Assembly (NCBI GenBank): GCA_964463425.1
Contig: CAYXBV010000010.1
Span: forward strand, 1-15,296
Source: JAHJHG01 sp964463425
Lineage (GTDB): Bacteria; Patescibacteriota; Microgenomatia; UBA8517
DNA length: 15,296 nt
Reading direction: 5' to 3'
The translations under genes were made by a program, and so were the position numbers. The notes below the pieces were generated by a model. That model was not told where the DNA came from, searched no databases, and saw only the letters and a program-made list of their open reading frames with translations. Numbering within the stretch: the first letter of the stretch is position 1; each line of letters starts with the position of its first letter. Below are positions 6,661 through 13,341 of this stretch, piece by piece.

Positions 6661-7317
6661 ATGGGAAAGCTAGAAAATTTTCTTTCAGGCACAAAAATCT
6701 TAGAAGAAATAGAATCTCCTATTAACGGAAAACTTATTGTTGTTAGTGATTTGGCTTGGGGGGTGCATATCAAAGGCGGCGGATTAACTCAGTCAGGTGG
6801 AGTTGCTGAGAAGGTGTGGCACACCTCATTAAAAGAAACTAGAAAAATAAAAAAGAGTGTTAAAACATGTCTTGTTTTAGGTCTTGGTGGCGGAGGAGTA
6901 ATAAGAGCAATTAAGAGATTTTGGCCTAGGGTGGTAATAACAGGTGTTGAGATTGATCCAATCATGATCGAGCTGGGAACAAAGTACATGAACTTAAAAG
7001 ACAATAGAACGAAAATTGTAATTGGTGATGCTATGAAGTTCGTAAAACAACAAATAGAAAAGAAAAAGAAATACGACTTAGTTTTGGTCGACATGTATGT
7101 TGGAGACACAATCCCAAGCAAATTTGTAACACCTGCTTTTTATACCTCAATCAAAAAACTTTTAGAAAAAGATGGGGCAACCGTTATTAATAGGCTGTAT
7201 TATGGCGAAAAGAGAAAATTAAGCGATAAAACACATAAAGATTTAGAAAATGTCTTTTCGAAAATAACGCAGGTTTACCCTGAGGCAAATATAATGTTTA
7301 TTTGCCAAAATCAATAA
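6661..7317 (+). CDS. Spermidine-synthase-fold methyltransferase-like protein
   Basis: This 218-residue protein has the Rossmann fold shared by spermidine synthases and SAM-dependent methyltransferases. The glycine loop is LVLGLGGGGV (71-80), the acidic end of strand 2 is GVEIDP (95-100), GDAMKFV lies at 122-128, and strand 4 is YDLVLVDMYVGD (138-149). The segment after it, IPSKFVTPAFY, matches the orphan SpeE-like families better than true spermidine synthases, whose active-site loop usually reads D-S-T-D-P. Polyamine synthesis is therefore not assured, and the substrate is unknown. I chose ATG at 6661 over the TTG at 6583, which overlaps rarA. The strand and the separate promoter suggest a single-gene unit. 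Confidence 0.8.
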   Translation: MGKLENFLSGTKILEEIESPINGKLIVVSDLAWGVHIKGGGLTQSGGVAEKVWHTSLKETRKIKKSVKTCLVLGLGGGGVIRAIKRFWPRVVITGVEIDPIMIELGTKYMNLKDNRTKIVIGDAMKFVKQQIEKKKKYDLVLVDMYVGDTIPSKFVTPAFYTSIKKLLEKDGATVINRLYYGEKRKLSDKTHKDLENVFSKITQVYPEANIMFICQNQ

Positions 7318-7331
7318 TAACGTGGGCTTCA

Positions 7332-7361
7332 TTGACTATTAATGTAATTATAGGTTAAAAT
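7332..7361 (+). promoter_or_regulatory. Promoter of the 67-residue cysteine-rich gene
   Basis: TTGACT (7332-7337) and TAAAAT (7356-7361) are 18 bases apart. The predicted start near 7368 gives a leader of about 45 bases ending in a strong Shine-Dalgarno site. Confidence 0.6.
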
Positions 7362-7402
7362 AGTCTCGTTCTTTACAAACAACTTACAATTTATTGTCTT
7401 AC

Positions 7403-7408
7403 AAGGAG
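7403..7408 (+). promoter_or_regulatory. Shine-Dalgarno site of the 67-residue gene
   Basis: AAGGAG sits 5 bases before the ATG at 7414. It is the best ribosome binding site in the window, where most genes have none. Confidence 0.75.
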
Positions 7409-7413
7409 AAACG

Positions 7414-7617
7414 ATGCCAATGATTGAAGTTTCGTGTCAGTGTACCAAAAAATGTGGATGCACTTTTAAGGCGCCTAAAGACATCATCAAAAGATCAGAG
7501 CATTATGGCGACCTGCTTCTTTCGATGGATTGTCCGTACACAGATTTTGACAATGTATCAATTGTTGAAAAGCTTGAAGGTTTTGTGGTGATATATGCAC
7601 CCAAAGAAGAAAGCTGA
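7414..7617 (+). CDS. Small cysteine-rich protein of unknown function
   Basis: I do not recognise this 67-residue protein. It has no signal peptide or membrane segment. Near the N-terminus it has four cysteines spaced C-x-C-x3-C-x-C (C8, C10, C14, C16), and there is a fifth at C40 followed by Pro. Such spacing suits binding of zinc or another soft metal, but no known fold is evident. The gene stands alone, with a near-consensus promoter, the strongest Shine-Dalgarno site of the window, a TGA stop and a strong terminator directly after it. That arrangement suggests substantial independent expression and makes a chance ORF unlikely. A second ATG two codons downstream is less well spaced. It may be a small metal-binding or regulatory protein; this is inference. 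Confidence 0.7.
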   Translation: MPMIEVSCQCTKKCGCTFKAPKDIIKRSEHYGDLLLSMDCPYTDFDNVSIVEKLEGFVVIYAPKEES

Positions 7618-7640
7618 ACTGTCGGACAAAAATAACTAAA

Positions 7641-7691
7641 CCCCAACCGTTTGAGTAGCTACTAGCAATCGCTAGAAGTGAAAGGTTGGGG
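7641..7691 (+). terminator. Strong intrinsic terminator with nested hairpin
   Basis: CCCCAACC (7641-7648) pairs perfectly with GGTTGGGG (7684-7691). Enclosed is a second hairpin, CTAGC (7662-7666) and GCTAG (7671-7675) with a 4-base loop. TGTTTTATT follows the outer stem. It ends the 67-residue gene unit and insulates secA. The 35-base interior makes it larger than a simple terminator, so a small structured RNA is an alternative. Confidence 0.7.
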
Positions 7692-7722
7692 TGTTTTATT
7701 GGAACCTAATTTAGGCTAATTC

Positions 7723-7731
7723 TGATACAAT
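7723..7731 (+). promoter_or_regulatory. secA extended -10 promoter, leaderless spacing
   Basis: TG-A-TACAAT is an extended -10. The hexamer (7726-7731) ends 8 bases before the ATG at 7739. It covers the upstream in-frame ATG at 7730, which therefore cannot be in the transcript. A clear -35 is lacking, which is usual for extended -10 promoters. Confidence 0.6.
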
Positions 7732-7738
7732 GTACAGG

Positions 7739-10456
7739 ATGCTAAAAGTATTTTCTAAATTATTAGATTTAAACCAAAGAGAGCTTGACCGATATTCAAA
7801 GATTGTGGGCGAGATAAATTCTTTGGAGACGAAAACAAAAAAACTAAAAGATGGCGATTTTGTTAAAAAAAGTGAAGAATTTAAAAAACGATTAAAAGAC
7901 GGTGAAGTAATCGAGAATATTTTACCTGAAGCTTTTGCTCTTGCAAGAGAAGCTTCATGGAGGGCGATTGGGTTACGACCATACGATGTTCAACTTCAGG
8001 CTTCAATTGCTTTATTTGAAGGCAAAGTAGTAGAGCAGAAAACAGGAGAAGGAAAAACCTTGTCAGCTGTCCCTGCTCTTTATTTGAGAGCTCTTACTGG
8101 GAAAGGCGTCCACCTTGTTACGGTTAACGATTATCTTGCTCGTCGTGATGCTGGTTGGAATGCACCCGCATTTGAATTATTAGGATTATCTATTGGTGTA
8201 ATTGTTCAAGAAATGAAGTCATTTGTTTATGACACTAGTTATGAAGATAAAAGTCATGGAGATATAAGGCTTGTTCACTTGAAACCCTCTCAAAGAAAAG
8301 AAGCATATGCGACTGACGTCACATATGGAACAAACAATGAATTTGGTTTTGATTACCTTAGAGACAATATGGTTCAAGGACTTGAGCAAAAGTCTCAACG
8401 GGGACATTATTTCGCCATTGTTGACGAAGTTGACTCCGTTTTAATTGATGAAGCAAGGACCCCCTTAATTATTTCAGCTCCCGATTCTGAGCCGACTGAT
8501 AAGTACTATAAATTTGCAGGTTTAGTAGAGAAATTAAATCCGGACACAGATTACTTAATGGACGAAAAAGCCAAAAGTGCTAATTTAACGGAGCATGGTA
8601 TTACAAGAGTAGAGAAAATATTAAAGACACCTAACCTATATGAGAAGGATTTTGAATCAATACACCATATTGAAAACGCCCTGCGTGCTAAGACATTATT
8701 TTTAAAAGACAGGGAATATGTTGTTAAAGACAATAAGGTAACCATCGTTGATGAATTTACAGGAAGACTAATGGTTGGTCGACGTTGGAGTGACGGACTT
8801 CATCAAGCCGTTGAAGCCAAAGAAAATGTAGTTATTCAACAAGAAAGCAAAACACTGGCAACGATATCATTCCAAAATTACTTCAGAATGTATGATCATC
8901 TTTCGGGAATGACAGGAACGGCGGCTACTGAAGCAGAGGAATTCAAAAAAATCTACGATCTTGATGTTATCGTTGTTCCTACAAACGACCCCATGGTTCG
9001 AAAAGATAGGTCAGATATGATTTATAAATCCTTGCGGGGGAAATATGGCGCAATTGTAAAAGAGATTCAGGAAAAACATAAAAAAGGTCAACCAGTATTA
9101 GTTGGGACAACCTCTATTGATAAAAACGAAATAGTTGCTAACTACCTTAAACGAAAGAAAATTCCACACAACGTTCTTAATGCCAAAAATCACGAAAAAG
9201 AGGCTTCAATTATTTCTCAAGCAGGAAAACCTGGAATGGTTACTGTCGCTACCAACATGGCGGGGCGAGGTGTCGATATTGTTTTAGGGGGAACACCGCC
9301 AGAAAAATCGCCTGATATAAGTAAAGAGAAATACGAGAAAACAAAAGGATACAAAGAATGGGAAGAAGCACACAACAAAGTTATTAAAGCGGGTGGACTC
9401 CATGTTATTGGAACAGAGAGACATGAATCAAGAAGGATAGACAATCAGTTAAGAGGTCGTTCGGGTCGACAAGGTGATGCAGGGTCTTCTCTTTTCTATC
9501 TTTCATTAGAAGACGATTTAATGAGAATTTTTGGAGGAGAGAAAATAGGAGGAATAATGGAAAGACTTAAGTTACCTGAAGATCAACCAATTGAAAACAA
9601 AATTGTTTCTAGAGCAATTGAACAATCACAAGTTAAAGTTGAAGGATTCAATTTTGATATGAGAAAGCGATTAGTAGAATACGATGATGTTGCCAATCAA
9701 CAAAGAGAGATAGTTTATGGTCTTAGAGAAAGAGTGTTGCAGTCAAAGGACTTAAGGAAAGAAGTGTTGGAAAAACTTGAACACAGAATTGATGACATAC
9801 TATTGTCTGCATTTCCAGAAGACGGAGGCAAACCAAATCACGAACGAATTATTGTTGGACTTCTTGAAATGATTCCCTTTGACAATGTTTCCAAGGAAGC
9901 TGTTAAAAAGCAACTTGCTAAAACAGAAGACAAAGACAAAATTAAAACAGCTCTTGTAAAAGTTCTTCACGATGTTCACAAAACAAGAGAGAAGCAAGTG
10001 GGCGAGACGGTCATGAGACAAATTGAAAAATATGCATACTTGGGTTCAGTAGATCACCTTTGGATTAATCATATTGATCATATTGATGGACTAAGGGAAG
10101 CGGTTACCTTACGGGCTTATGGACAAAGAGATCCATTGGTCGAATTCAAGAAAGAAGCCTTTGATCTTTTCGAAGGATTAATCGACAGGGTAAACGAAGA
10201 GCTTTCAAGAAGAATATTCAGAGTGGGAGTGGCTGCGCCCCGACCAGAAATTCCACTGGATCAAGCTAGAACAAATGTTGATAAATCAGATGCCATGGGT
10301 TTGGCGAAAAAGGGAGCTGACGAGACAGCTCGAACAGGAAGCAAGGCGTTCTCGGGCAATGAGACGGTGACAAAGAAAAAGATAGGTAGAAATGACCCCT
10401 GTTGGTGTGGGAGCGGTAAAAAGTGGAAGAAGTGTCATTATCCCCAACAAGGATAG
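7739..10456 (+). CDS. secA: Preprotein translocase ATPase SecA
   Basis: SecA drives unfolded preproteins through the SecYEG channel with ATP. From the ATG at 7739 the protein has 905 residues, near the family's usual 830-900. Walker A is TGEGKT (102-107), VTVNDYLARRD follows, and Walker B is in VDEVDSVLIDEART (228-241). The second motor domain has VATNMAGRGVDIVLGG, GLHVIGTERHESRRIDNQLRG and RGRSGRQGD. The C-terminal SEC-C zinc motif is intact (C888, C890, C899, H900). An insert of about 25 residues (around 158-184) precedes RKEAYATDVTYGTNNEFGFDYLRD, as I recall in CPR SecA proteins. The ATG at 7730 is rejected because it lies in the -10. The gene is followed 59 bp downstream by the FKBP gene, whose product is a candidate exported folding factor. 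Confidence 0.97.
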   Translation: MLKVFSKLLDLNQRELDRYSKIVGEINSLETKTKKLKDGDFVKKSEEFKKRLKDGEVIENILPEAFALAREASWRAIGLRPYDVQLQASIALFEGKVVEQKTGEGKTLSAVPALYLRALTGKGVHLVTVNDYLARRDAGWNAPAFELLGLSIGVIVQEMKSFVYDTSYEDKSHGDIRLVHLKPSQRKEAYATDVTYGTNNEFGFDYLRDNMVQGLEQKSQRGHYFAIVDEVDSVLIDEARTPLIISAPDSEPTDKYYKFAGLVEKLNPDTDYLMDEKAKSANLTEHGITRVEKILKTPNLYEKDFESIHHIENALRAKTLFLKDREYVVKDNKVTIVDEFTGRLMVGRRWSDGLHQAVEAKENVVIQQESKTLATISFQNYFRMYDHLSGMTGTAATEAEEFKKIYDLDVIVVPTNDPMVRKDRSDMIYKSLRGKYGAIVKEIQEKHKKGQPVLVGTTSIDKNEIVANYLKRKKIPHNVLNAKNHEKEASIISQAGKPGMVTVATNMAGRGVDIVLGGTPPEKSPDISKEKYEKTKGYKEWEEAHNKVIKAGGLHVIGTERHESRRIDNQLRGRSGRQGDAGSSLFYLSLEDDLMRIFGGEKIGGIMERLKLPEDQPIENKIVSRAIEQSQVKVEGFNFDMRKRLVEYDDVANQQREIVYGLRERVLQSKDLRKEVLEKLEHRIDDILLSAFPEDGGKPNHERIIVGLLEMIPFDNVSKEAVKKQLAKTEDKDKIKTALVKVLHDVHKTREKQVGETVMRQIEKYAYLGSVDHLWINHIDHIDGLREAVTLRAYGQRDPLVEFKKEAFDLFEGLIDRVNEELSRRIFRVGVAAPRPEIPLDQARTNVDKSDAMGLAKKGADETARTGSKAFSGNETVTKKKIGRNDPCWCGSGKKWKKCHYPQQG

Positions 10457-10479
10457 TGTGAACACAAGAAAATTGCCCC

Positions 10480-10507
10480 TTGTAGCAGAATTGTTAATGT
10501 GTAAAAA
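10480..10507 (+). promoter_or_regulatory. Possible promoter of the FKBP gene
   Basis: TTGTAG (10480-10485) and TAAAAA (10502-10507) are 16 bases apart. The -10 ends 9 bases before the GTG start, which agrees with the leaderless spacing elsewhere. Both boxes are weak. Confidence 0.35.
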
Positions 10508-10515
10508 TCGCTGTT

Positions 10516-11058
10516 GTGGAAGAAGAAAATCAGGACAATGTTTCTCAAAGCAAAATAATGATTGTTTTGGGGGTTGTTGCCCTTGGAGTTCTTGGCCTAG
10601 TCTTTTTTGGTAATTTTGGTTCACCTAAAAGTAAAGATGTTGAGATAAGTGAAGTACAAACTACCCAAGAAGAACTACCAACAGAGGTTAAAGGAGAAGA
10701 GGATGAAAAAATGACAGTTGAAGAATTACAAATAGAAGACATAGTTATTGGTGAAGGCCAAGAAGCAACTGCAGGTGCTCAGATAACTGTAAATTACTCA
10801 GGAACATTAACCGATGGGTCCAAGTTTGATAGCTCTTACGATCGAGAAGAGCCGTTTACTTTTATTTTTGGTGTAGGACAAGTTATTCCAGGTTGGGATA
10901 AAGGATTGCTCGGAATGAAAGTTGGCGGAAAAAGAAAATTAACCATTCCTTCTGATTTAGCTTACGGCGAGGCTGGCGCAGGAGATGTAATACCTCCTAA
11001 TTCAACTTTGATTTTTGAAGTAGAGCTTCTTGAAGTAAAACTTCCTGAAACAGAATAA
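10516..11058 (+). CDS. Membrane-anchored FKBP-type peptidyl-prolyl cis-trans isomerase
   Basis: This 180-residue protein has a short cytoplasmic N-terminus, one membrane helix (about residues 14-33), an acidic Glu-rich linker (to about 75) and a complete FKBP domain. The FKBP pocket residues are all present: Y94, F104-D105, V123-I124, W127, Y150, I159 and F167, with the signatures VIPGWDKG and VIPPNSTLIFEVELLEV. The enzyme should speed proline isomerisation outside the membrane, folding newly exported proteins. It sits directly after secA, which fits that role. The start is GTG. An ATG at 10558 would begin within the membrane helix and is less likely. No Shine-Dalgarno site is visible. Confidence 0.92.
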   Translation: MEEENQDNVSQSKIMIVLGVVALGVLGLVFFGNFGSPKSKDVEISEVQTTQEELPTEVKGEEDEKMTVEELQIEDIVIGEGQEATAGAQITVNYSGTLTDGSKFDSSYDREEPFTFIFGVGQVIPGWDKGLLGMKVGGKRKLTIPSDLAYGEAGAGDVIPPNSTLIFEVELLEVKLPETE

Positions 11059-11080
11059 AAAGACTCCGATAGATTAAAAG

Positions 11081-11089
11081 TGATATTAT
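11081..11089 (+). promoter_or_regulatory. Extended -10 promoter, leaderless spacing
   Basis: TG-A-TATTAT fits the extended -10 consensus. The hexamer (11084-11089) ends 8 bases before the ATG at 11097. No good -35 or Shine-Dalgarno site is seen. Confidence 0.5.
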
Positions 11090-11096
11090 TTAGGTA

Positions 11097-11561
11097 ATGG
11101 AAATGCCTCAAATATTAAAACAAACTGTAACCGTCAATCTAGGGAAACTTTCGTTCTCGCCTTCGTACATACAAGCAGGTGGGATTATTGTTTTGCTTTT
11201 TCTTTTGGTATTAACCTTAGCAAGAGTAAGAAGACTATATGTTAAGTGGAATTTGGGTAGTGCCGGATCAACTATGTTCATAGGCTTTGTTCTGGCTTTG
11301 ATACTGGAAGGGTTTTTAATATTGGGAGGAAGAACAATACTAACAGAAATAATAGGATGGGAAAATGCACCCAAACCTATCAGAAATGTTTTAATGGCAG
11401 GTAGAGAAAAGATGGCAGAAGTACTAGGGGTAACAGAACAAATACCAGATTCTTATGCCAACGACGTTCCTGATTTATATGATGTGGTAACAGGATTTCA
11501 AAGTTTGAATCCAGATGATACTGAAAAATTTCGCTCCATGATTTGCGTCCCCGAGCAATGA
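11097..11561 (+). CDS. Two-helix membrane protein of unknown function
   Basis: This 154-residue protein has two predicted membrane helices (about residues 26-43 and 57-77) joined by a basic loop, ARVRRLYVKW, which by the positive-inside rule should face the cytoplasm. Both termini would then be outside. The C-terminal 75 residues are soluble and contain APKPIRNVLMAGREK and IPDSYANDVPDLYDVV. I recall similar unnamed proteins with the ILEGFLILGGRT segment in Microgenomates genomes, but know of no function. The gene has its own extended -10 with leaderless spacing, sits between the FKBP and prfB genes, and ends in TGA. No enzyme motif is visible. It may belong to the envelope or secretion machinery given its neighbours; that is only inference. 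Confidence 0.75.
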   Translation: MEMPQILKQTVTVNLGKLSFSPSYIQAGGIIVLLFLLVLTLARVRRLYVKWNLGSAGSTMFIGFVLALILEGFLILGGRTILTEIIGWENAPKPIRNVLMAGREKMAEVLGVTEQIPDSYANDVPDLYDVVTGFQSLNPDDTEKFRSMICVPEQ

Positions 11562-11582
11562 AGCTACGGACAGGCTGCCTTT

Positions 11583-11591
11583 TGGTATACT
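11583..11591 (+). promoter_or_regulatory. prfB extended -10 promoter
   Basis: TG-G-TATACT is a strong extended -10. The hexamer (11586-11591) ends 11 bases before the prfB ATG, giving a leader of about 3-4 bases with no room for a Shine-Dalgarno site. Confidence 0.6.
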
Positions 11592-11601
11592 TAAGCTTAT
11601 T

Positions 11602-12675
11602 ATGCAAGATATAAAACAGAAAATTGAAAAAATATCTTCCGATTTTAAAAAAATTGAAGAGACGCTTGATTTAAAAAAGAAAGAGACTGAGTTGTCAAAG
11701 CTTGAAGCCGAGTCGACTGATCCGAGTCTTTGGGATAATCAAGAAAAAGCAAGAAAATTAATGCAAAAAATTGGAGATATTTCCCATGAAGTAAAAAAAA
11801 TAAAAGATTTGCGAAGTGAGATATCTGTATTGACCGAGTTTGCCAAGAAAGATGGTTTGTCTTCGGACTTGAACAAAGATGTTAATAAATTAGAGAAGCA
11901 AGTTGAAGAGTTTAAGCTTACTTCGTTTCTTTCCGGGGAATATGACGCAAAAAATGCTCTGGTTTCTATCCATGCTGGTCAAGGAGGCATAGAAGCAATG
12001 GATTGGACAAGTATGCTTTACAGAATGTATACCAAATATTGCGAAAAAAGAGGGTGGAAGATGCAAGTTGTGGATTTATCTTCTGGAGAAGAGGCGGGTA
12101 TAAAAAGTGTTGTTTTTAAAGTAGCCGGACTTCACGCTTATGGATACTTAAAAGGTGAGGCAGGAACACACAGATTAGTAAGACAATCCCCTTTCAATGC
12201 TGATAAGTTGCGTCAAACTTCCTTTTCCTTAGTTGAGGTTCTTCCAGAAATAGATGAAGCAGACATGCCAGAACTTAAAATGAAAGATGACGATCTGGAA
12301 TGGCAATTTTTTAGAGCTTCTACACAAGGTGGACAGAATGTACAAAAAGTGTCAACGGCTGTAAGGGTAAAACACAAACCCACAAATACAGTTGTTACAG
12401 CTCAAAGAGAGCGATCTCAAATTCAAAATAGACAAATTGCCCTTGATTTACTTCGAGCGAAACTTTGGGTTTTAGAACAAGAGAAAAAAGATGCAGAAAA
12501 AAGAGGGTTAAAGGGAGAATACAAACCTGCTTCATGGGGAACACAGATACGGTCATATGTTTTACATCCTTATAAAATGGTCAAGGATTTGAGGACTAAA
12601 GTTGAAACAGCTGACCCAGAGTCAGTGCTTGATGGAGACTTAGATGAATTTATTGAAGCAGAGTTAAAGCTATAA
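11602..12675 (+). CDS. prfB: Peptide chain release factor 2 (RF2)
   Basis: RF2 reads UAA and UGA stop codons and triggers peptide release. The 357-residue protein has the SPF tripeptide that recognises the stop codon (196-198, in LVRQSPFN) and the catalytic GGQ loop (243-245). The C-terminus keeps WGTQIRSYVLHPYKMVKDLRT in two adjoining parts, typical of the family. The reading frame is open throughout: the programmed +1 frameshift of many prfB genes is absent, and the usual site (near codon 25) reads in frame as CTT GAT. The residues before GGQ are Thr-Gln, where Gly-Ala is usual. Presence of RF2 agrees with TGA stops on lysS, the 67-residue gene, the gene upstream and ftsX. The gene has its own promoter. 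Confidence 0.96.
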   Translation: MQDIKQKIEKISSDFKKIEETLDLKKKETELSKLEAESTDPSLWDNQEKARKLMQKIGDISHEVKKIKDLRSEISVLTEFAKKDGLSSDLNKDVNKLEKQVEEFKLTSFLSGEYDAKNALVSIHAGQGGIEAMDWTSMLYRMYTKYCEKRGWKMQVVDLSSGEEAGIKSVVFKVAGLHAYGYLKGEAGTHRLVRQSPFNADKLRQTSFSLVEVLPEIDEADMPELKMKDDDLEWQFFRASTQGGQNVQKVSTAVRVKHKPTNTVVTAQRERSQIQNRQIALDLLRAKLWVLEQEKKDAEKRGLKGEYKPASWGTQIRSYVLHPYKMVKDLRTKVETADPESVLDGDLDEFIEAELKL

Positions 12676-12690
12676 GAAGGGTATTGATAC

Positions 12691-12720
12691 TTGATAGTTT
12701 TTCCTCGACAGTGATATATT
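12691..12720 (+). promoter_or_regulatory. Promoter with extended -10 and leaderless spacing
   Basis: TTGATA (12691-12696) and TATATT (12715-12720) are 18 bases apart, and TG precedes the -10 by one base. The -10 ends 8 bases before the ATG at 12728. It is the most complete leaderless-type promoter in the window. Confidence 0.65.
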
Positions 12721-12727
12721 TAGAAAT

Positions 12728-13252
12728 ATGGATCCTAAAATTACAACAAACCAAAAGCCAACTGGGACTCCGACAAGCGATCAACCAAGTCAGCCTGCAG
12801 CAACGGAATCTGCAGTCAAAGCTCCAGTTCTTAAAAAGCTTCCGAAGAAAATAACTAAAAAGACAGCTCTATACGCACTCGCTGCACTATTAGTAATAGT
12901 ATTGGGAGTAGGGTCAGGCTGGGCATTATCAGGAACTAAAAACACAGGTTCGAAAGAACCCACCTCGGCTGGTGCTCCCGGTGCAGAGACAGGTGCTAAA
13001 GAAGCTGGTATTGCCGACGAGGCAACTTTCAGAGACTCAGCGGAAGGCTCCTTGGAAAAAGGAGGAATAGACGGAGAAGGTACGCACCACTTAGTTCGCG
13101 AAGGGGGTCCGACAAAATACGTATATTTAACATCAACAGTAATAGATCTAGAAGCTTTTGTAGGGAAAAATGTAATGGTGTGGGGTGAAACAATTTCAGC
13201 TCAAACTGCAGGCTGGTTGATGGATGTTGGTAAGATTAAAGTAACAGAATAA
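12728..13252 (+). CDS. Single-pass membrane protein with small C-terminal beta-rich domain
   Basis: This 174-residue protein has a Pro/Thr/Gln-rich cytoplasmic N-terminus (1-45), one membrane helix (about 46-67), a Gly/Ala/Thr-rich linker and a C-terminal domain (about 112-174). That domain reads GEGTHHLVREGG, then KYVYLTSTVIDLEAFVGKN, then VMVWGETISAQTAGWLMDVG, a run of short strands suggesting an OB-like fold. I remember this domain from many unnamed CPR membrane proteins; no function is known to me. The basic residues before the helix (LKKLPKKITKK) put the N-terminus inside and the C-terminal domain outside. It lies just upstream of ftsE-ftsX, but has its own promoter, and ftsE has another, so a division role is only a guess. 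Confidence 0.75.
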   Translation: MDPKITTNQKPTGTPTSDQPSQPAATESAVKAPVLKKLPKKITKKTALYALAALLVIVLGVGSGWALSGTKNTGSKEPTSAGAPGAETGAKEAGIADEATFRDSAEGSLEKGGIDGEGTHHLVREGGPTKYVYLTSTVIDLEAFVGKNVMVWGETISAQTAGWLMDVGKIKVTE

Positions 13253-13303
13253 GACCTCAAACACTTCATGAAGAAAAATCGATTAAGAGCTGGCGATATT
13301 ACG

Positions 13304-13309
13304 TATAAT
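13304..13309 (+). promoter_or_regulatory. ftsE -10 element
   Basis: A perfect TATAAT lies 32 bases before the ftsE ATG, predicting a leader of about 26 bases without a Shine-Dalgarno site. No convincing -35 is seen. Confidence 0.45.
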
Positions 13310-13341
13310 TTGTTAATCTAAAGATTGAACTTAAAACTGTC

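Noticed and set aside
10286..10742. Open frames antisense to the end of secA and the start of the FKBP gene
   Set aside because: They lie opposite well-supported coding sequence (SEC-C motif and FKBP membrane anchor) and have no promoter, Shine-Dalgarno site or motif.
11602..11700. Programmed +1 frameshift in prfB
   Set aside because: The frame is open from the ATG through the usual shift site, there is no in-frame TGA, and no internal Shine-Dalgarno stimulator is visible.
13264..13273. 10-base palindrome CTTCATGAAG upstream of ftsE
   Set aside because: It is short, has no T-tract for a terminator, and is not positioned against a promoter box; chance is likely in this base composition.
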